Source: Micromonospora sp. WMMD1120
Lineage (GTDB): Bacteria; Actinomycetota; Actinomycetes; Mycobacteriales; Micromonosporaceae
DNA length: 64,000 bases
Reading direction: 5' to 3'
NCBI RefSeq assembly: GCF_029626235.1
Contig: NZ_JARUBO010000005.1
Span: forward strand, 1,830,501-1,894,500
A program made the translations under genes and the position numbers. The first letter of the stretch is position 1. Every line of letters begins with the position of its first letter. The notes beneath the pieces are model-generated. The model was not told the DNA's origin, ran no database searches, and worked only from the letters and a program-made list of their open reading frames with translations. This document shows positions 50,937 through 60,581 of this stretch, one piece after another.

Positions 50937-53900
50937 TCAGCGCCCCACGTACGCGGCCCGGTCCGGCAACTCCGCCAGCCGCCGTTCGACCTCGAAGCGC
51001 TCCGGCACACCCATCCGTCGGAAGATCGCCAGTGCCCGTTCCCAGTGCCGTCGGGCCTCGACGGGGTCGACGCGGGCGAAGTGCTCCGCGAGCCCGGACA
51101 GCGCGCGTCCCTGCTCGTGCGGGTGTGCGATCCGGGTCGCCAACCGCAGGGCTTCCTGGAACATCTCGTACGCCTCGCCGCCGCGTCCCTGCGCCAGCAG
51201 GGTGCGCCCGAGTTCGTTCAGGGCCGCGGCCTCGACGTGCCGTTCCCCCGAGGCGACTGACAGCTTGCGGGCCGTCTCGTGTTCCTGCTGAGCCTCGACC
51301 AGCCGACCGAGACCGCGGTAGGCGATCCCGAGATCGTTGCGCACCTCGCCCTCGGCGTACCGGTGGCCGGTGCGATCACGCAGGGCCAGGGAGGCGAGCA
51401 GGATGCGGATGGCCTGCGGTAGGGCGCCCATCCGCACGCGTACGGCCCCGATGTGGCTGAGGGCGTTCAGGATGTGAAAGTCGTCCGAGTGCGTCCGGGC
51501 CCAGAACAGGTGCAGACGGTGCAGACGCAACGCCTCCTCGTACCGGCCCAGCGAGATCAGCGCTATGCCGAGGTTCGGCAACGCCATCGGCACTTCGACG
51601 TTGCCGTACCCCTTGTAGTCGCGCAGGGACTCCCGGCTGACGTCCACCGCGGCGGTCAGATTGCCGTTCCACCAGTAGACGGCCGCCAGGTTGGCACGGT
51701 ACCGCGCGGTGTTCAGCGAGTCGCGTGATTCTCTGCTGAGCGCGACCGCGCGGGTCAGGTGGCTGAGCGCGTTGCGGTTGTCACCGGTGCGGACGTAGCC
51801 GGAGGCGAGGTAGTTGTTCATCAACGCCGTGGCCGCGACGTCTCCGGTCGTTTCCGCCGCGACCAGCGCGTGGCGGTGGGTGAGGATGATGTCCTCGAAG
51901 TACCCGCGGATGTAACAGAAGCGCCAGAGCGCGCGGGCCAGTCGCCAGGAGTGTTCGTGGAAGCCGTGGTCGAGGGCGGACACCACAATGGTCACCAGAT
52001 CCGTCCGCTCCGCCTCGAGCCAGTCGGCGGTGAGCTCACCGATCGCATCGACCAACTCGGGTCGCCAGGTCGGTGCGGGGTCGAGGTTGAAGCGGAGGAC
52101 GCCGGGCTCCACCGTCTCGGCGGCCGTCAGCGCCGCCGCCACCGTGAAGTCGAACAGCTGGGCCAGCGCGCGCCGTCGATCGTCCACCGGATCGGTGCGC
52201 GAACACAGTTCGGCGGAGTACTGGCGCATGAGGTCGTGCAGCTGATATCGCGTGGAGTCCACGTCCTCCACCAGGTTGCGGTCGACGAGGTCGTCGAGCG
52301 CCCCGCGCGCCTCCGGGACACTCAGGCCGGTCAGGGCGGCGACCGACGGAGGGCCGAATCGACGGCCGGGGTACAGACCCAGGAACCGGAAGACCCGCCG
52401 GGTGGGTTCCGGCAGCGGCTCGTACGAGGTGGCGAAGGCGCCACGGACCGTGCTCTGCTCGCCGGCCAGCTGGTGTAGCGCCGACGTCGCGCCGGCCAAC
52501 TGGTCGACGAGGTCCGCCACCTGCCAACCCCGTCGGTGGGCCAGTCGAGCGCCGGCCAGCCGAATCGCCAGCGGAAGATGCCCGCAGAGCCGAACCAGTG
52601 TGGCCGCCGCGTCCGGCTCGGCTGTCACCCGGTCCCGACCCAGGGTGAGTGCGAGGAGGTCCAGGCTCTCCTGCTCGGTCAGGGCCGGCAGCGTCTGCGA
52701 TGGCCCGACACCCAGGTGGGCGAGTCTGCGCCGCGAGGTCACCAGCACGACGGCGGTCGGTTCGACCGGCAGGAGCGGCATGATCTGTTCGCTGCCCGCG
52801 GCATTGTCGAGCACGATCACCGATCTGCGGAGGGCGAGTTCCCGTCGCCACAACTCCCGCCGGTCGTCGAACTCGATCGGGATCCGCTCCGCGGGCACCT
52901 CGAGTTGACGGAGCAGGGTCACCAGCGCGCTCGCTGGTTCGACCTGGTTCTTCTCGCCATGCCCGCACAGGTCGATGAAGAGCGCGGCGTCCGGATACCC
53001 GGCGGACAACCGGCGGGCCAGGTGCACCGCAAGGGTCGTCTTTCCGCTACCGGCCATGCCGTCGATGATGTGCACAGCCGGCACCCGCTCCTCGACCCGC
53101 CGGGTCTCGGACAACAGCCGCGACACCACGTCCTCCCGACCCACGAAGTCGGTCACCGCCCGAGGTAGGTGATCCACTTGGTGCGGTTGACGCCTTCTTT
53201 CCGCGTCGACGGCGCCCTGGGAGGCCGCAACGCTCGACACCGCGCCTGCACTCCGACCGGTCGGACGAGGTGCTCGGGCTGGGCCCGCCTTGATCGCCAT
53301 GTGCAGGGACTGGAGGCTGGCGCCCGGAACGGTGCCGAGTTCGCTCGTCAGCCGCGTCCGCAGCTCGTCGTACGCGACCAGGGCGCCCGCGTGGTCGCCA
53401 CGCTCGTACAACCCCCGCAGCAGCAGGGCGTACGCCGGTTCCCGGAGCGGATGACGGACGATGAGCTCCCGCAACAACGGGATGGCCAGATCGTCCCGCC
53501 CGGACCGCAGTTGCACGTCGGCGAGGAGTTCCACGGCCAGCAGGCGCTCCTCTTCGGCGGCCACCGCGCGAGCGGTCAGCACGGGCCCGAGCGGAATCCC
53601 GGCGAATATCGGGCCGCGCCAGCGCGCCACCGCGGTGGCCAACAGTTCGAGGGCCCGATCCAAATCGCCGGTCATGACAGCTTCCCGGCCGGCAGCGCGC
53701 TCCATCTCGAAGCGGAAGACGTCGATAAGCTCCGGGCCGACGGTGAGCCGGTAGCCGTTCTGCTGCCGAACGATGATGCTCGGTCCGGTGTCGGAAGCCT
53801 CGAAGGTCCGGCGCAGATTGGCGGCGTAGGTTCGGACATTCGCAATCGCGGAGCGCGGCGGGTCATCCGACCACAACTCGTCGACCAGGTCGTTCAGGCT

Positions 53901-54020
53901 GACCAGTTGACCCGCGTGTACCGCGAGCATCGCGAACACCGCCTGTTGTTTAGGCGTACCAAGGTGCAGCTTGCGATCAGGCAGTTGCGCCGAGAGGCCG
54001 CCCAGAAGTTGAATCTCCAC
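50937..54020 (-). CDS. AfsR/SARP-family regulator with NB-ARC and TPR domains
   Basis: A 1027-residue regulator. Residues 1-95 are an OmpR-like winged helix (LVSLNDLVDELWSDDPPRSA), about 100-245 the BTAD bacterial activation domain, and about 295-640 an NB-ARC ATPase with P-loop IDGMAGSGKTTLAVHLA (about 319-335) and RRSVIVLDNAAGSEQ (Walker B). From about 650 come TPR-like repeats (EALRLHRLHLFWARTHSDDF, QEHETARKLSVASGERHVEA, GEAYEMFQEALRLATRIA). SARPs activate secondary-metabolite genes, binding direct heptamer repeats near -35. No biosynthetic cluster is in view, so its targets are elsewhere or it acts globally. GTG 54020 is the start. Confidence 0.92.
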   Translation of the reverse strand: MEIQLLGGLSAQLPDRKLHLGTPKQQAVFAMLAVHAGQLVSLNDLVDELWSDDPPRSAIANVRTYAANLRRTFEASDTGPSIIVRQQNGYRLTVGPELIDVFRFEMERAAGREAVMTGDLDRALELLATAVARWRGPIFAGIPLGPVLTARAVAAEEERLLAVELLADVQLRSGRDDLAIPLLRELIVRHPLREPAYALLLRGLYERGDHAGALVAYDELRTRLTSELGTVPGASLQSLHMAIKAGPARAPRPTGRSAGAVSSVAASQGAVDAERRRQPHQVDHLPRAVTDFVGREDVVSRLLSETRRVEERVPAVHIIDGMAGSGKTTLAVHLARRLSAGYPDAALFIDLCGHGEKNQVEPASALVTLLRQLEVPAERIPIEFDDRRELWRRELALRRSVIVLDNAAGSEQIMPLLPVEPTAVVLVTSRRRLAHLGVGPSQTLPALTEQESLDLLALTLGRDRVTAEPDAAATLVRLCGHLPLAIRLAGARLAHRRGWQVADLVDQLAGATSALHQLAGEQSTVRGAFATSYEPLPEPTRRVFRFLGLYPGRRFGPPSVAALTGLSVPEARGALDDLVDRNLVEDVDSTRYQLHDLMRQYSAELCSRTDPVDDRRRALAQLFDFTVAAALTAAETVEPGVLRFNLDPAPTWRPELVDAIGELTADWLEAERTDLVTIVVSALDHGFHEHSWRLARALWRFCYIRGYFEDIILTHRHALVAAETTGDVAATALMNNYLASGYVRTGDNRNALSHLTRAVALSRESRDSLNTARYRANLAAVYWWNGNLTAAVDVSRESLRDYKGYGNVEVPMALPNLGIALISLGRYEEALRLHRLHLFWARTHSDDFHILNALSHIGAVRVRMGALPQAIRILLASLALRDRTGHRYAEGEVRNDLGIAYRGLGRLVEAQQEHETARKLSVASGERHVEAAALNELGRTLLAQGRGGEAYEMFQEALRLATRIAHPHEQGRALSGLAEHFARVDPVEARRHWERALAIFRRMGVPERFEVERRLAELPDRAAYVGR

Positions 54021-54642
54021 CCGTCCCCCTGATGCAGCAGGGTGTCCAGCCGATCACGGAACGAAGCTTACGGGCCTCGGGAGTCAGGGCCGAGGGGCTG
54101 TCCCACGCCCCGGTCATCGCGTCGACGGGAAGCCGGGTGCAATACGAACATCGCAAGAACCAACGGAAGCCTCGACGTGCATTTGCGAAAAGAAGGAGCG
54201 AAAGACCCCAAATACAGGAATCTTCGCCGGCCCGTGCGGCCGGCCGGCGCTCGCGCACGGTCAACCGAATCGGCGGATGAGTTGTGACACCTCAGCGCTC
54301 ACACTGATGGGCGCGGCCCCTCCATCGGTCCTGCGGGCGACATTCCGCTACGGAACGGCTGCGCCAGGCGAGCGATCCAGTGCTCTCCGCACCGGAACCC
54401 AAACAGAATGTCACTTATGCGCGCAAGATTAACTTATGTTGAGGATAACGACATTTATCATCCCTAACTAGGGCCAACCCCATTTAAGCTCCATTCGTAG
54501 AGAGCCGACTCCGACAGGTTCGGCAGTCACGAAGGAGGGGGTAGGTGAAATGCGCGGAAACGAGTGGGGCTGAGAACCACGCAGGACTTCCCCGTCACGC
54601 GGCGGTATGGTTCCAGCAGGACAGGAGCTATCCAGGAGCTGC
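54021..54642. other. 622-base gene-free region between divergent regulator and signalling genes
   Basis: I see no convincing gene here; short open frames overlap each other on both strands without good starts. Bases about 54400-54500 are AT-rich for this genome. They include two ACTTATG direct repeats (54413-54419 and 54432-54438) and a GATAA/TTATC inverted repeat around 54443-54458. This is the probable promoter region for both the SARP gene and the GGDEF-EAL gene. The AGGAGGGGG run near 54533 lies too far upstream to serve the latter's start. Confidence 0.55.
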
Positions 54643-57165
54643 GTGGCCTCTGCACAACGACGCGACGGTGAGGGAGACCGACGGCTACGGCTGATCGTCG
54701 GTCTCCTCGTCGTTGCCGCCACGGTCATCGCACTCGCCTCCCTCAACCGGATCTTCCCAGCGGCGAAGGCCCCGACACCCGACGGGGCCACGCTGGTGAC
54801 GCTGACCGCCATGATCGCCCTCGGGGCGTTCGTCAAGGCACGCGTCCGGGTCCGCTCCACAGTGCACCTGATCAGTTGGAGCGAGGCGGCGATCGTCATC
54901 GCGGCAGCCATCGTCCCGATCCCCTGGGTTCTGCTCTGCACGTGCATCGGGATCACCATCGCGTCGGCCCGCCTACCACCGATCAAGATCGCCTTCGGCG
55001 TCGGCAAGAACATCCTTGTCGCGGCGGGCGCCGGCATCACCTTCGCACTCCTCGACTGGACCTGGCCCGCCATGCGGGCCCCGCAACTGGTGGGAATCCT
55101 GGCGGTCGCCTACCTCCTCGCCGCCGCCCTCGACGAGGTGCTCGCCATCCCCGTGATCGCCCTGGCCTCCGGCACCCGAATCCTGTCCCAGTTCCGCAGC
55201 AACCTGGACCTTCGCCTGGCCGGGTACGCGGTCCGGTTCGTGGTGGCCGCGCTGACCCTGCTCACCCTCCGCGCGGACCCGCGTCTGCTGCTCGCCGTCC
55301 CGCCCCTCGTGCTCAGCCTGCACCTCGCCTACTCCGCCCGCATCCGCGGCCGTACCGAGCAGCAGGCGTGGCAGCGACTGGCCCGCACCACCGACGCCCT
55401 CAACGTGGTCGACCTGGACAACGTCCTCACCACCGCCGTCACCCAGGCCGCCGAGCTGTTCTCCGCCGACGAGGTCGAGATCGAGCTGCGCGACGGCGGC
55501 CGCACCGTACGCGGCGGCACCGGCGGCATCACCTTCGACGGCCCGACCGGCACACCCACCGACGTGAACGGCACCGTCGTCCCCACGCCGCTGGAGGGCC
55601 ACGACCGCACCGTCGACGTCGGGCTGCTCCGGTTGCGCTTCCGCGGCCCGGTGCGGCTCTCCGAGCGGGAGCAGTACACCCTGCGCACCTTCGCCTCCGC
55701 GCTCTGCACCGCCGTACGCAACGCCCAGGCGTACGCCGAGCTGGCCCGGGTCGCCGACGACCACGCGTACGCCGCCACACACGACGCGCTCACCGACCTG
55801 GCCAACCGCCGACACCTGCTCGACGAGGGCACCGAACAGCTGAGCACCCGCCACGCCGACGGGGTGACCGCCCTGGTGCTGATCGACCTCAACCACTTCA
55901 AGGAGGTCAACGACACCCTCGGGCACGCCGCCGGCGACCAGGTGCTGGTGCAGGTCGCCAACCGGCTGCGCGACGCCGCCCAACCGAGCGACCTGGTGGC
56001 CCGCCTCGGTGGCGACGAGTTCGCCGTACTCCTGCGCGGGCTGCCGGCCCCGGCGGTGGCCGCGCACCGGGCCGAGAGCCTGCTCGCCGCCCTGCACGAG
56101 CCCTTCGAGCTGGACGGCATGCGGATCAGCGTGGAGGCCAGCGGCGGCATCGCCGTCGCCCCGCCCAGCGGCGGCATGGCCGAGCTGCTGCGCCGTGCCG
56201 ACGTCGCCATGTACCAGGCGAAACGGGCCGGGCAGCGAACCTCCACCTACGCTCCGACCCGGGACACCGCCGACCTGGGCCGGCTCACCCTCGGCGGCGA
56301 ACTGCCACGCGCGGTCGCCGACCACGAGTTCGTCGTCAACTTCCAACCGATCGTCGACCTGGGCACCGGGGTGGTCACCAGCGCCGAGGCCCTGGCCCGC
56401 TGGCACCACCCCACCCACGGCATGATCGACCCGCTGCGCTTCCTGGAGGCCGTGGAACGCTCCGGCCTGCTACCCGCCTTCGCCGAGGCGATCCTCGACC
56501 AGGCGCTCATCGCCGCCGCCGACTGGCGCGACGCCGGCTTCGACGTACCCGTCGCGGTGAACGTGTCCCCCCGCAGCCTGCTCGACGCGCGGTTCCCCGG
56601 CTCGGTGCTGGCCCGGCTCCGCGCCCACGACCTGCCACCGGACCGGCTCGTCCTGGAGCTGACCGAGACGCTGACACTCAGCCAACTCGACGTGGTCGAC
56701 CGGGTCCTCAGCCGGCTCCGCGACGAGGGCGTACGGCTGGCCCTCGACGACTTCGGCACCGGCTACTCCTCGCTGTCCCTGCTCTCCCGGATCCCCGTTC
56801 ACGAGTTGAAGATCGACCGCAGCTTCGTGACGACGATGGAGAGCTCGACGGAGGCCGCCGCGGTCATCCGTTCCACCCTCGACCTGGGGCGCAGCCTCGA
56901 CCTCGACGTGGTCGCCGAGGGTGTCGAGAGCGAACCGCAGCGACGCGCCCTCTGGCAGTTGGGCTGTGTCGCCGGCCAGGGCCACCTCTTCGCCCGACCG
57001 ATGCCCGCCGGCACCCTGCTCGCCGCGATGCAACGCGGCTCCGGTGGTCGACCGGGCACCCTCGCCGCGCCGCTGCACGACGCCGGAGCGGTCATCCGGC
57101 TGACCCAGAACCGCCGCCAGAGCGGCCGGCACAACCCCGACCGCCTCCCGCACCTGCCCGCCTGA
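54643..57165 (+). CDS. GGDEF-EAL cyclic-di-GMP signalling protein with membrane sensor
   Basis: An 840-residue protein. About seven helices (about 15-225) form a membrane sensor, followed by a GAF-like region (about 235-370) and a diguanylate cyclase domain whose signature LGGDEFAVLLRG (about 455-466) is intact. The EAL phosphodiesterase domain (about 560-810) keeps SAEALARWHHP, AVNVSPRSLLD, ELTETLTL, ALDDFGTGYSSL, LKIDRSFV and VAEGVES, so both activities look possible. GTG 54643 follows CAGGAG at close spacing; ATG 54607 would add 12 residues. It is divergent from the SARP gene. Confidence 0.9.
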   Translation: MASAQRRDGEGDRRLRLIVGLLVVAATVIALASLNRIFPAAKAPTPDGATLVTLTAMIALGAFVKARVRVRSTVHLISWSEAAIVIAAAIVPIPWVLLCTCIGITIASARLPPIKIAFGVGKNILVAAGAGITFALLDWTWPAMRAPQLVGILAVAYLLAAALDEVLAIPVIALASGTRILSQFRSNLDLRLAGYAVRFVVAALTLLTLRADPRLLLAVPPLVLSLHLAYSARIRGRTEQQAWQRLARTTDALNVVDLDNVLTTAVTQAAELFSADEVEIELRDGGRTVRGGTGGITFDGPTGTPTDVNGTVVPTPLEGHDRTVDVGLLRLRFRGPVRLSEREQYTLRTFASALCTAVRNAQAYAELARVADDHAYAATHDALTDLANRRHLLDEGTEQLSTRHADGVTALVLIDLNHFKEVNDTLGHAAGDQVLVQVANRLRDAAQPSDLVARLGGDEFAVLLRGLPAPAVAAHRAESLLAALHEPFELDGMRISVEASGGIAVAPPSGGMAELLRRADVAMYQAKRAGQRTSTYAPTRDTADLGRLTLGGELPRAVADHEFVVNFQPIVDLGTGVVTSAEALARWHHPTHGMIDPLRFLEAVERSGLLPAFAEAILDQALIAAADWRDAGFDVPVAVNVSPRSLLDARFPGSVLARLRAHDLPPDRLVLELTETLTLSQLDVVDRVLSRLRDEGVRLALDDFGTGYSSLSLLSRIPVHELKIDRSFVTTMESSTEAAAVIRSTLDLGRSLDLDVVAEGVESEPQRRALWQLGCVAGQGHLFARPMPAGTLLAAMQRGSGGRPGTLAAPLHDAGAVIRLTQNRRQSGRHNPDRLPHLPA

Positions 57166-57222
57166 CACCGCGACCACCGGCGTCCCGTCGCGCGACCAGC
57201 CTGGTCTGCCAGACTGTCGCCC

Positions 57223-58548
57223 GTGATCGTCGACGACCGGACCGCCCGCCGCCGACGCCGGCACTGGCGGACGCTCGACACCGCCGCCGGCGGCCTCGCC
57301 CTCGACCTCGGCCTCTACGCGGTGTCGGCCGTCTTCGCCGCGGTCACCGCGGTCACCTCGACCCTGCTGCCACACCGGGCCTGGGGCACCGTCGCCGCCG
57401 CCGGCTACCTGCTCGCGACGCTCGCGGTACTCGCCCAACTGGCGCTCCGCCGGCACGATCCAACCTCCCGACTGACCGGCCTACCAGCCCGCTGGACGGT
57501 CACCGGCCTCACCTGGGCCCTGACCGCACTGCTGCCGCTGGCCTGGCAGAGCATCGACCGGTCCGCCGGGCGCACCGACCGCGCCCAGGAGGAAGTCCTC
57601 GTCGTCGAGCAGGCCGGCATCCGCCTCCTGGAGCACGGCACCCCGTACCTCGGACCCGACGCCATCGCCGCCCTACCACCCGGCGAACAGCTGCTCGGCT
57701 ACACCCCGTACCAGCCGGGCATGGCGATGTTCGGTCTACCCAGAGCGCTCGTCGACACCTGGTGGACCGACTCCCGGGTCTGGTTCGCGGTGGGCACCGC
57801 GCTCGCGCTCGCCCTGGCCGTCGCCGCCCTCCGCGGCACACCAGCCACCCCCACCGACGCCACCCGCCGACGTGACGCCGCGCTGCTGCGCGGGGTGCAG
57901 GCCGCCACCGTCCTGCCCATCTGCGCCCTCACCCTCGCCACCGGCGGCGACGACCTCCCCGTACTCGCGCTCTGCCTGCTCGCCCTCACTCTCGCCGCCG
58001 CCGACCGGCCCGGCCGCGCCGGCCTGGCCGTCGGGCTCGCCGGCGCCCTGAAGCTCTTCGCCTGGCCGGTAGCGCTCGTCCTGATCGTCTGGGGCCTGAC
58101 CCGGCGCGCCGGCGCCCGGGTCGCCGCCGGCGCGATCGGCCTGCCCGTCGCCGCGCTGGTGCCGGCCCTGCTCGTGGACCGCGACGCGCTGATCGAGAAC
58201 GTGCTGCGCTTCCCACTCGGCCACGGCCTCGTCACCAGCCCCGCCCAGTCCCCGTTCCCCGGCCACCTGATCGCCAGCACGCTGCCCGCCGGCCGCCTGA
58301 TCGCCGCCGGGCTGCTGGTCGCCGCCGGCCTGGCCATCGCCGTCCGACTCGCCCGCCGCCCGCCCCGAACCGCCGTCGCCACCACGGTCGTCTGCGGGTA
58401 CGGGCTACTCGTCGCCATCGCCCTGATGCCGTCCACCCGCTTCGGCTACCTGCTGTACCCGCTGGCCCTGCTCACCTGGGCACCCGCCCTGCACCGGCAG
58501 ACCGCCCGCACGTCCGACGAGCGCTCCGGTCGGACCACTTCGGCCTAA
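57223..58548 (+). CDS. GT-C-like glycosyltransferase, polytopic membrane protein
   Basis: A 441-residue protein with about ten helices. An extracytoplasmic loop after the third helix has EQAGIRLLEHGTPYLGPDAI and GYTPYQPGMAMFGLP, patterns seen in DUF2029/GT87-like mannosyltransferases. An LAGALKLFAWPVALVLI helix follows. It lacks the FFDxKIYH motif of the GT87 protein encoded at 46509, so catalytic function is less sure. GTG 57223 starts 57 bases after the GGDEF-EAL gene. Confidence 0.7.
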   Translation: MIVDDRTARRRRRHWRTLDTAAGGLALDLGLYAVSAVFAAVTAVTSTLLPHRAWGTVAAAGYLLATLAVLAQLALRRHDPTSRLTGLPARWTVTGLTWALTALLPLAWQSIDRSAGRTDRAQEEVLVVEQAGIRLLEHGTPYLGPDAIAALPPGEQLLGYTPYQPGMAMFGLPRALVDTWWTDSRVWFAVGTALALALAVAALRGTPATPTDATRRRDAALLRGVQAATVLPICALTLATGGDDLPVLALCLLALTLAAADRPGRAGLAVGLAGALKLFAWPVALVLIVWGLTRRAGARVAAGAIGLPVAALVPALLVDRDALIENVLRFPLGHGLVTSPAQSPFPGHLIASTLPAGRLIAAGLLVAAGLAIAVRLARRPPRTAVATTVVCGYGLLVAIALMPSTRFGYLLYPLALLTWAPALHRQTARTSDERSGRTTSA

Positions 58549-58589
58549 CCGGCGGGCGGAACAGCCCGTCAGGGCGTACACCTGAAGGC

Positions 58590-59222
58590 ATGACGACCTA
58601 CCGCGACCGGGCCGACGCCGGCCGGGTGCTCTCCGAACGACTCACCGCGCTCATCGGCGAACCGGACGTCGTCGTTCTCGGCCTGGTCCGCGGCGGAGTC
58701 CCGGTCGCCCGGGTCGTCGCCGAACGGCTCGGCGCGCCACTCGACGTCCTGGTCGTCCGCAAACTCGGCATGCCCTGGGCCCGCGAGGTCGCCTTCGGCG
58801 CGCTCGGGCCGGGCGGGGTCACGGTGCTCAACGAGGCGGTGGCCAGCCGACTCAGCAGCGACGACATCGCCGAGGTCCGCCGACGCGAGCAAGCCGAACT
58901 GGAACGCCGGGAACGGCTCTACCGGGGCGGCCGCGCACAGGTGGACCTCACCGGACGAACGGCCGTGATCGTCGACGACGGCCTCGCCACCGGCGCCACC
59001 GCCCGCGCCGCCGTCGAAGTCGTCCGGCGCCTCGGCGCGCACCGGGTCGTCGTCGCCGTCCCGGTCGGCGCCCAGGAGGCGTACGAACTGCTCAGCGCCG
59101 AGGCCGACCAGGTCATCTGCGCCCAACGACCCACCGACTTCGGGGCGGTCAGCGTCTACTACGACGACTTTCACGAGGTGTCCGACGAAGAAGTCACCGA
59201 GGCGCTCACAGCAACCGCCTAG
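58590..59222 (+). CDS. phosphoribosyltransferase family protein
   Basis: A 210-residue protein with the PRPP-binding motif VIVDDGLATGATA (about 128-140) and the VLGLVRGGVPVARVVAERLG opening. It resembles the PRTases often encoded with dienelactone hydrolases or erythromycin-esterase-like genes, whose substrates are unknown. ATG 58590 gives the family start (TTYRDRADAGRVL). It is followed closely by the zinc-finger gene. Confidence 0.87.
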   Translation: MTTYRDRADAGRVLSERLTALIGEPDVVVLGLVRGGVPVARVVAERLGAPLDVLVVRKLGMPWAREVAFGALGPGGVTVLNEAVASRLSSDDIAEVRRREQAELERRERLYRGGRAQVDLTGRTAVIVDDGLATGATARAAVEVVRRLGAHRVVVAVPVGAQEAYELLSAEADQVICAQRPTDFGAVSVYYDDFHEVSDEEVTEALTATA

Positions 59223-59244
59223 GTGCACCAGGTACCGTCGGGAG

Positions 59245-59622
59245 ATGAGCCTTACCTGTCCCAAGTGTCGTGGAGAAATGCGCCAGTACGAGCGCAGTGG
59301 CGTCGTCATCGACCAGTGCGGGGAGTGCCGAGGCATCTTCCTGGACCGGGGTGAGTTGGAGAAGCTGTTCGAGGCGGAGGCCAACTGGAGCCGCCAACAG
59401 ACCGGAGGCGCCCCGGGGCAGCCCAGCCACCAGCCAGCCGGTTACCCCCCGCCGCCCCCGCCGCCGCACCAGCCCGGTTACGGCAGCGTCCCGCCGCCGC
59501 CCCCGCCAGCACACGGCTACCCGCCGCAGCCGGCCTACGGCCACCAGCAGCAGCACCACGGCTACCACGGCCACTACCGGCACAAGAAGCGCAAGGGATT
59601 CCTCGACGAGATGTTCGGCTGA
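59245..59622 (+). CDS. zf-TFIIB domain protein
   Basis: A 125-residue protein. The first 45 residues are a zf-TFIIB zinc finger (LTCPKCRGEM, then DQCGECRGIFLDRGELEKL, four Cys). The rest is low-complexity: Pro-Pro runs, Gly-Tyr-Pro and His/Gln stretches, ending in a basic HKKRKGFLDEMFG. Its function is unknown; such proteins are thought to bind nucleic acid or membranes. ATG 59245 is the start, 22 bases after the PRTase gene. Confidence 0.87.
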   Translation: MSLTCPKCRGEMRQYERSGVVIDQCGECRGIFLDRGELEKLFEAEANWSRQQTGGAPGQPSHQPAGYPPPPPPPHQPGYGSVPPPPPPAHGYPPQPAYGHQQQHHGYHGHYRHKKRKGFLDEMFG

Positions 59623-59727
59623 GCCCAGGCCGACGCAGCGCCCGGGTCGACCCCCGACCTCGGCCCGGGCACATCACCCACCGTCCAACCCGGGCGGGCG
59701 GCATCGGTTCGTGCGAGGCTGCATCGC

Positions 59728-60405
59728 ATGACCACGATCCGACCGGACGAGGCGCTGGCCCAGGCGTACGACGGGATCACCGCGGTGGTCAGCGGCCTCG
59801 ACGACGCCGGCCTGCAACGCGCCACCCGCTGCCGAGGCTGGCTCGTCGCCGACCTGCTCCTGCACGTGCTCGGCGATGCCCAGCGGGCACTCGTCGCCCT
59901 GGCCAGCCCCGCCGACGGCCCCGCGGACGTGGACGACGTCAGCTACTGGCGTGACTTCCCGGGCAACGACGACGCGGCCACCCGGCACGCCTGGTGGGTC
60001 CGCCGGTCGGCCGCCGCGTTCGACAGTCCGACCGGGATCGTCCGGCTCTGGCGGGAGACCGCCCCGGCGGCTGTCCGGGCCGCCGCCTCAGCCGACCCCG
60101 AGGGGTACGTGAGCACCCAGGGACACGTCCTGCGGGTCCCTGACTTCCTCGCCACGCTGACCACCGAGGCCGTCGTGCACCACCTGGACCTCATTCCCGA
60201 GTTGCCCGACGCGCCGGCGCCCGGCTCTCTCGCCGTACGCGTGGCGGTGGCCACCATGGATGGTCTGCTCAGCGACGACACCGTCCGCCCCACCGCCTGG
60301 GACGACAACGACTACCTGCTGAAGGCGACGGGGCGCGTTCCGTTGACCGATCGGGACCGACTGGAGTTGGGTGAGTCGGCGGGCTGGTTCCCGCTGCTCG
60401 GTTGA
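59728..60405 (+). CDS. maleylpyruvate isomerase N-terminal (DinB-like) family protein
   Basis: A 225-residue protein of the mycothiol-dependent maleylpyruvate isomerase / DinB fold: CRGWLVADLLLHVLGDAQRA carries the typical helix with a His metal ligand, and LTTEAVVHHLDLIPELP the second His pair. Such enzymes use mycothiol as a cofactor in actinomycetes. Its substrate is unknown. ATG 59728 is the start. The 176 bases to dnaB hold a small TATTCC/GGAATA repeat at 60460-60476 and no gene that I recognise. Confidence 0.8.
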   Translation: MTTIRPDEALAQAYDGITAVVSGLDDAGLQRATRCRGWLVADLLLHVLGDAQRALVALASPADGPADVDDVSYWRDFPGNDDAATRHAWWVRRSAAAFDSPTGIVRLWRETAPAAVRAAASADPEGYVSTQGHVLRVPDFLATLTTEAVVHHLDLIPELPDAPAPGSLAVRVAVATMDGLLSDDTVRPTAWDDNDYLLKATGRVPLTDRDRLELGESAGWFPLLG

Positions 60406-60581
60406 GCCGGCGACGGAGGGGAACGGACATCTCCGGGGCGCGGACACCTCCGCAGGCGGTATTCCCCTGAGGAATATCTATACCCGTGAGTCATCCCGCT
60501 CGATGGACAAGCCGCCGCCCATCGGGCAGCGATCAGTGTCGCTGCGTCGGAGCGGAGCGGCCCGGCAGAGGGGTCGGGTCG

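Noticed and set aside
53977..54264. A 95-codon minus-strand frame at the SARP gene start
   Set aside because: It overlaps the SARP coding region, has no ribosome site and no recognisable domain.
54450..54606. Riboswitch (c-di-GMP or similar) before the GGDEF-EAL gene
   Set aside because: I could not find the conserved core of any riboswitch class that I know in this leader.
54876..57875. A 999-codon open frame rich in Arg, Pro and Gly
   Set aside because: It is the shifted-frame shadow of the GGDEF-EAL and following genes, with no domain similarity.
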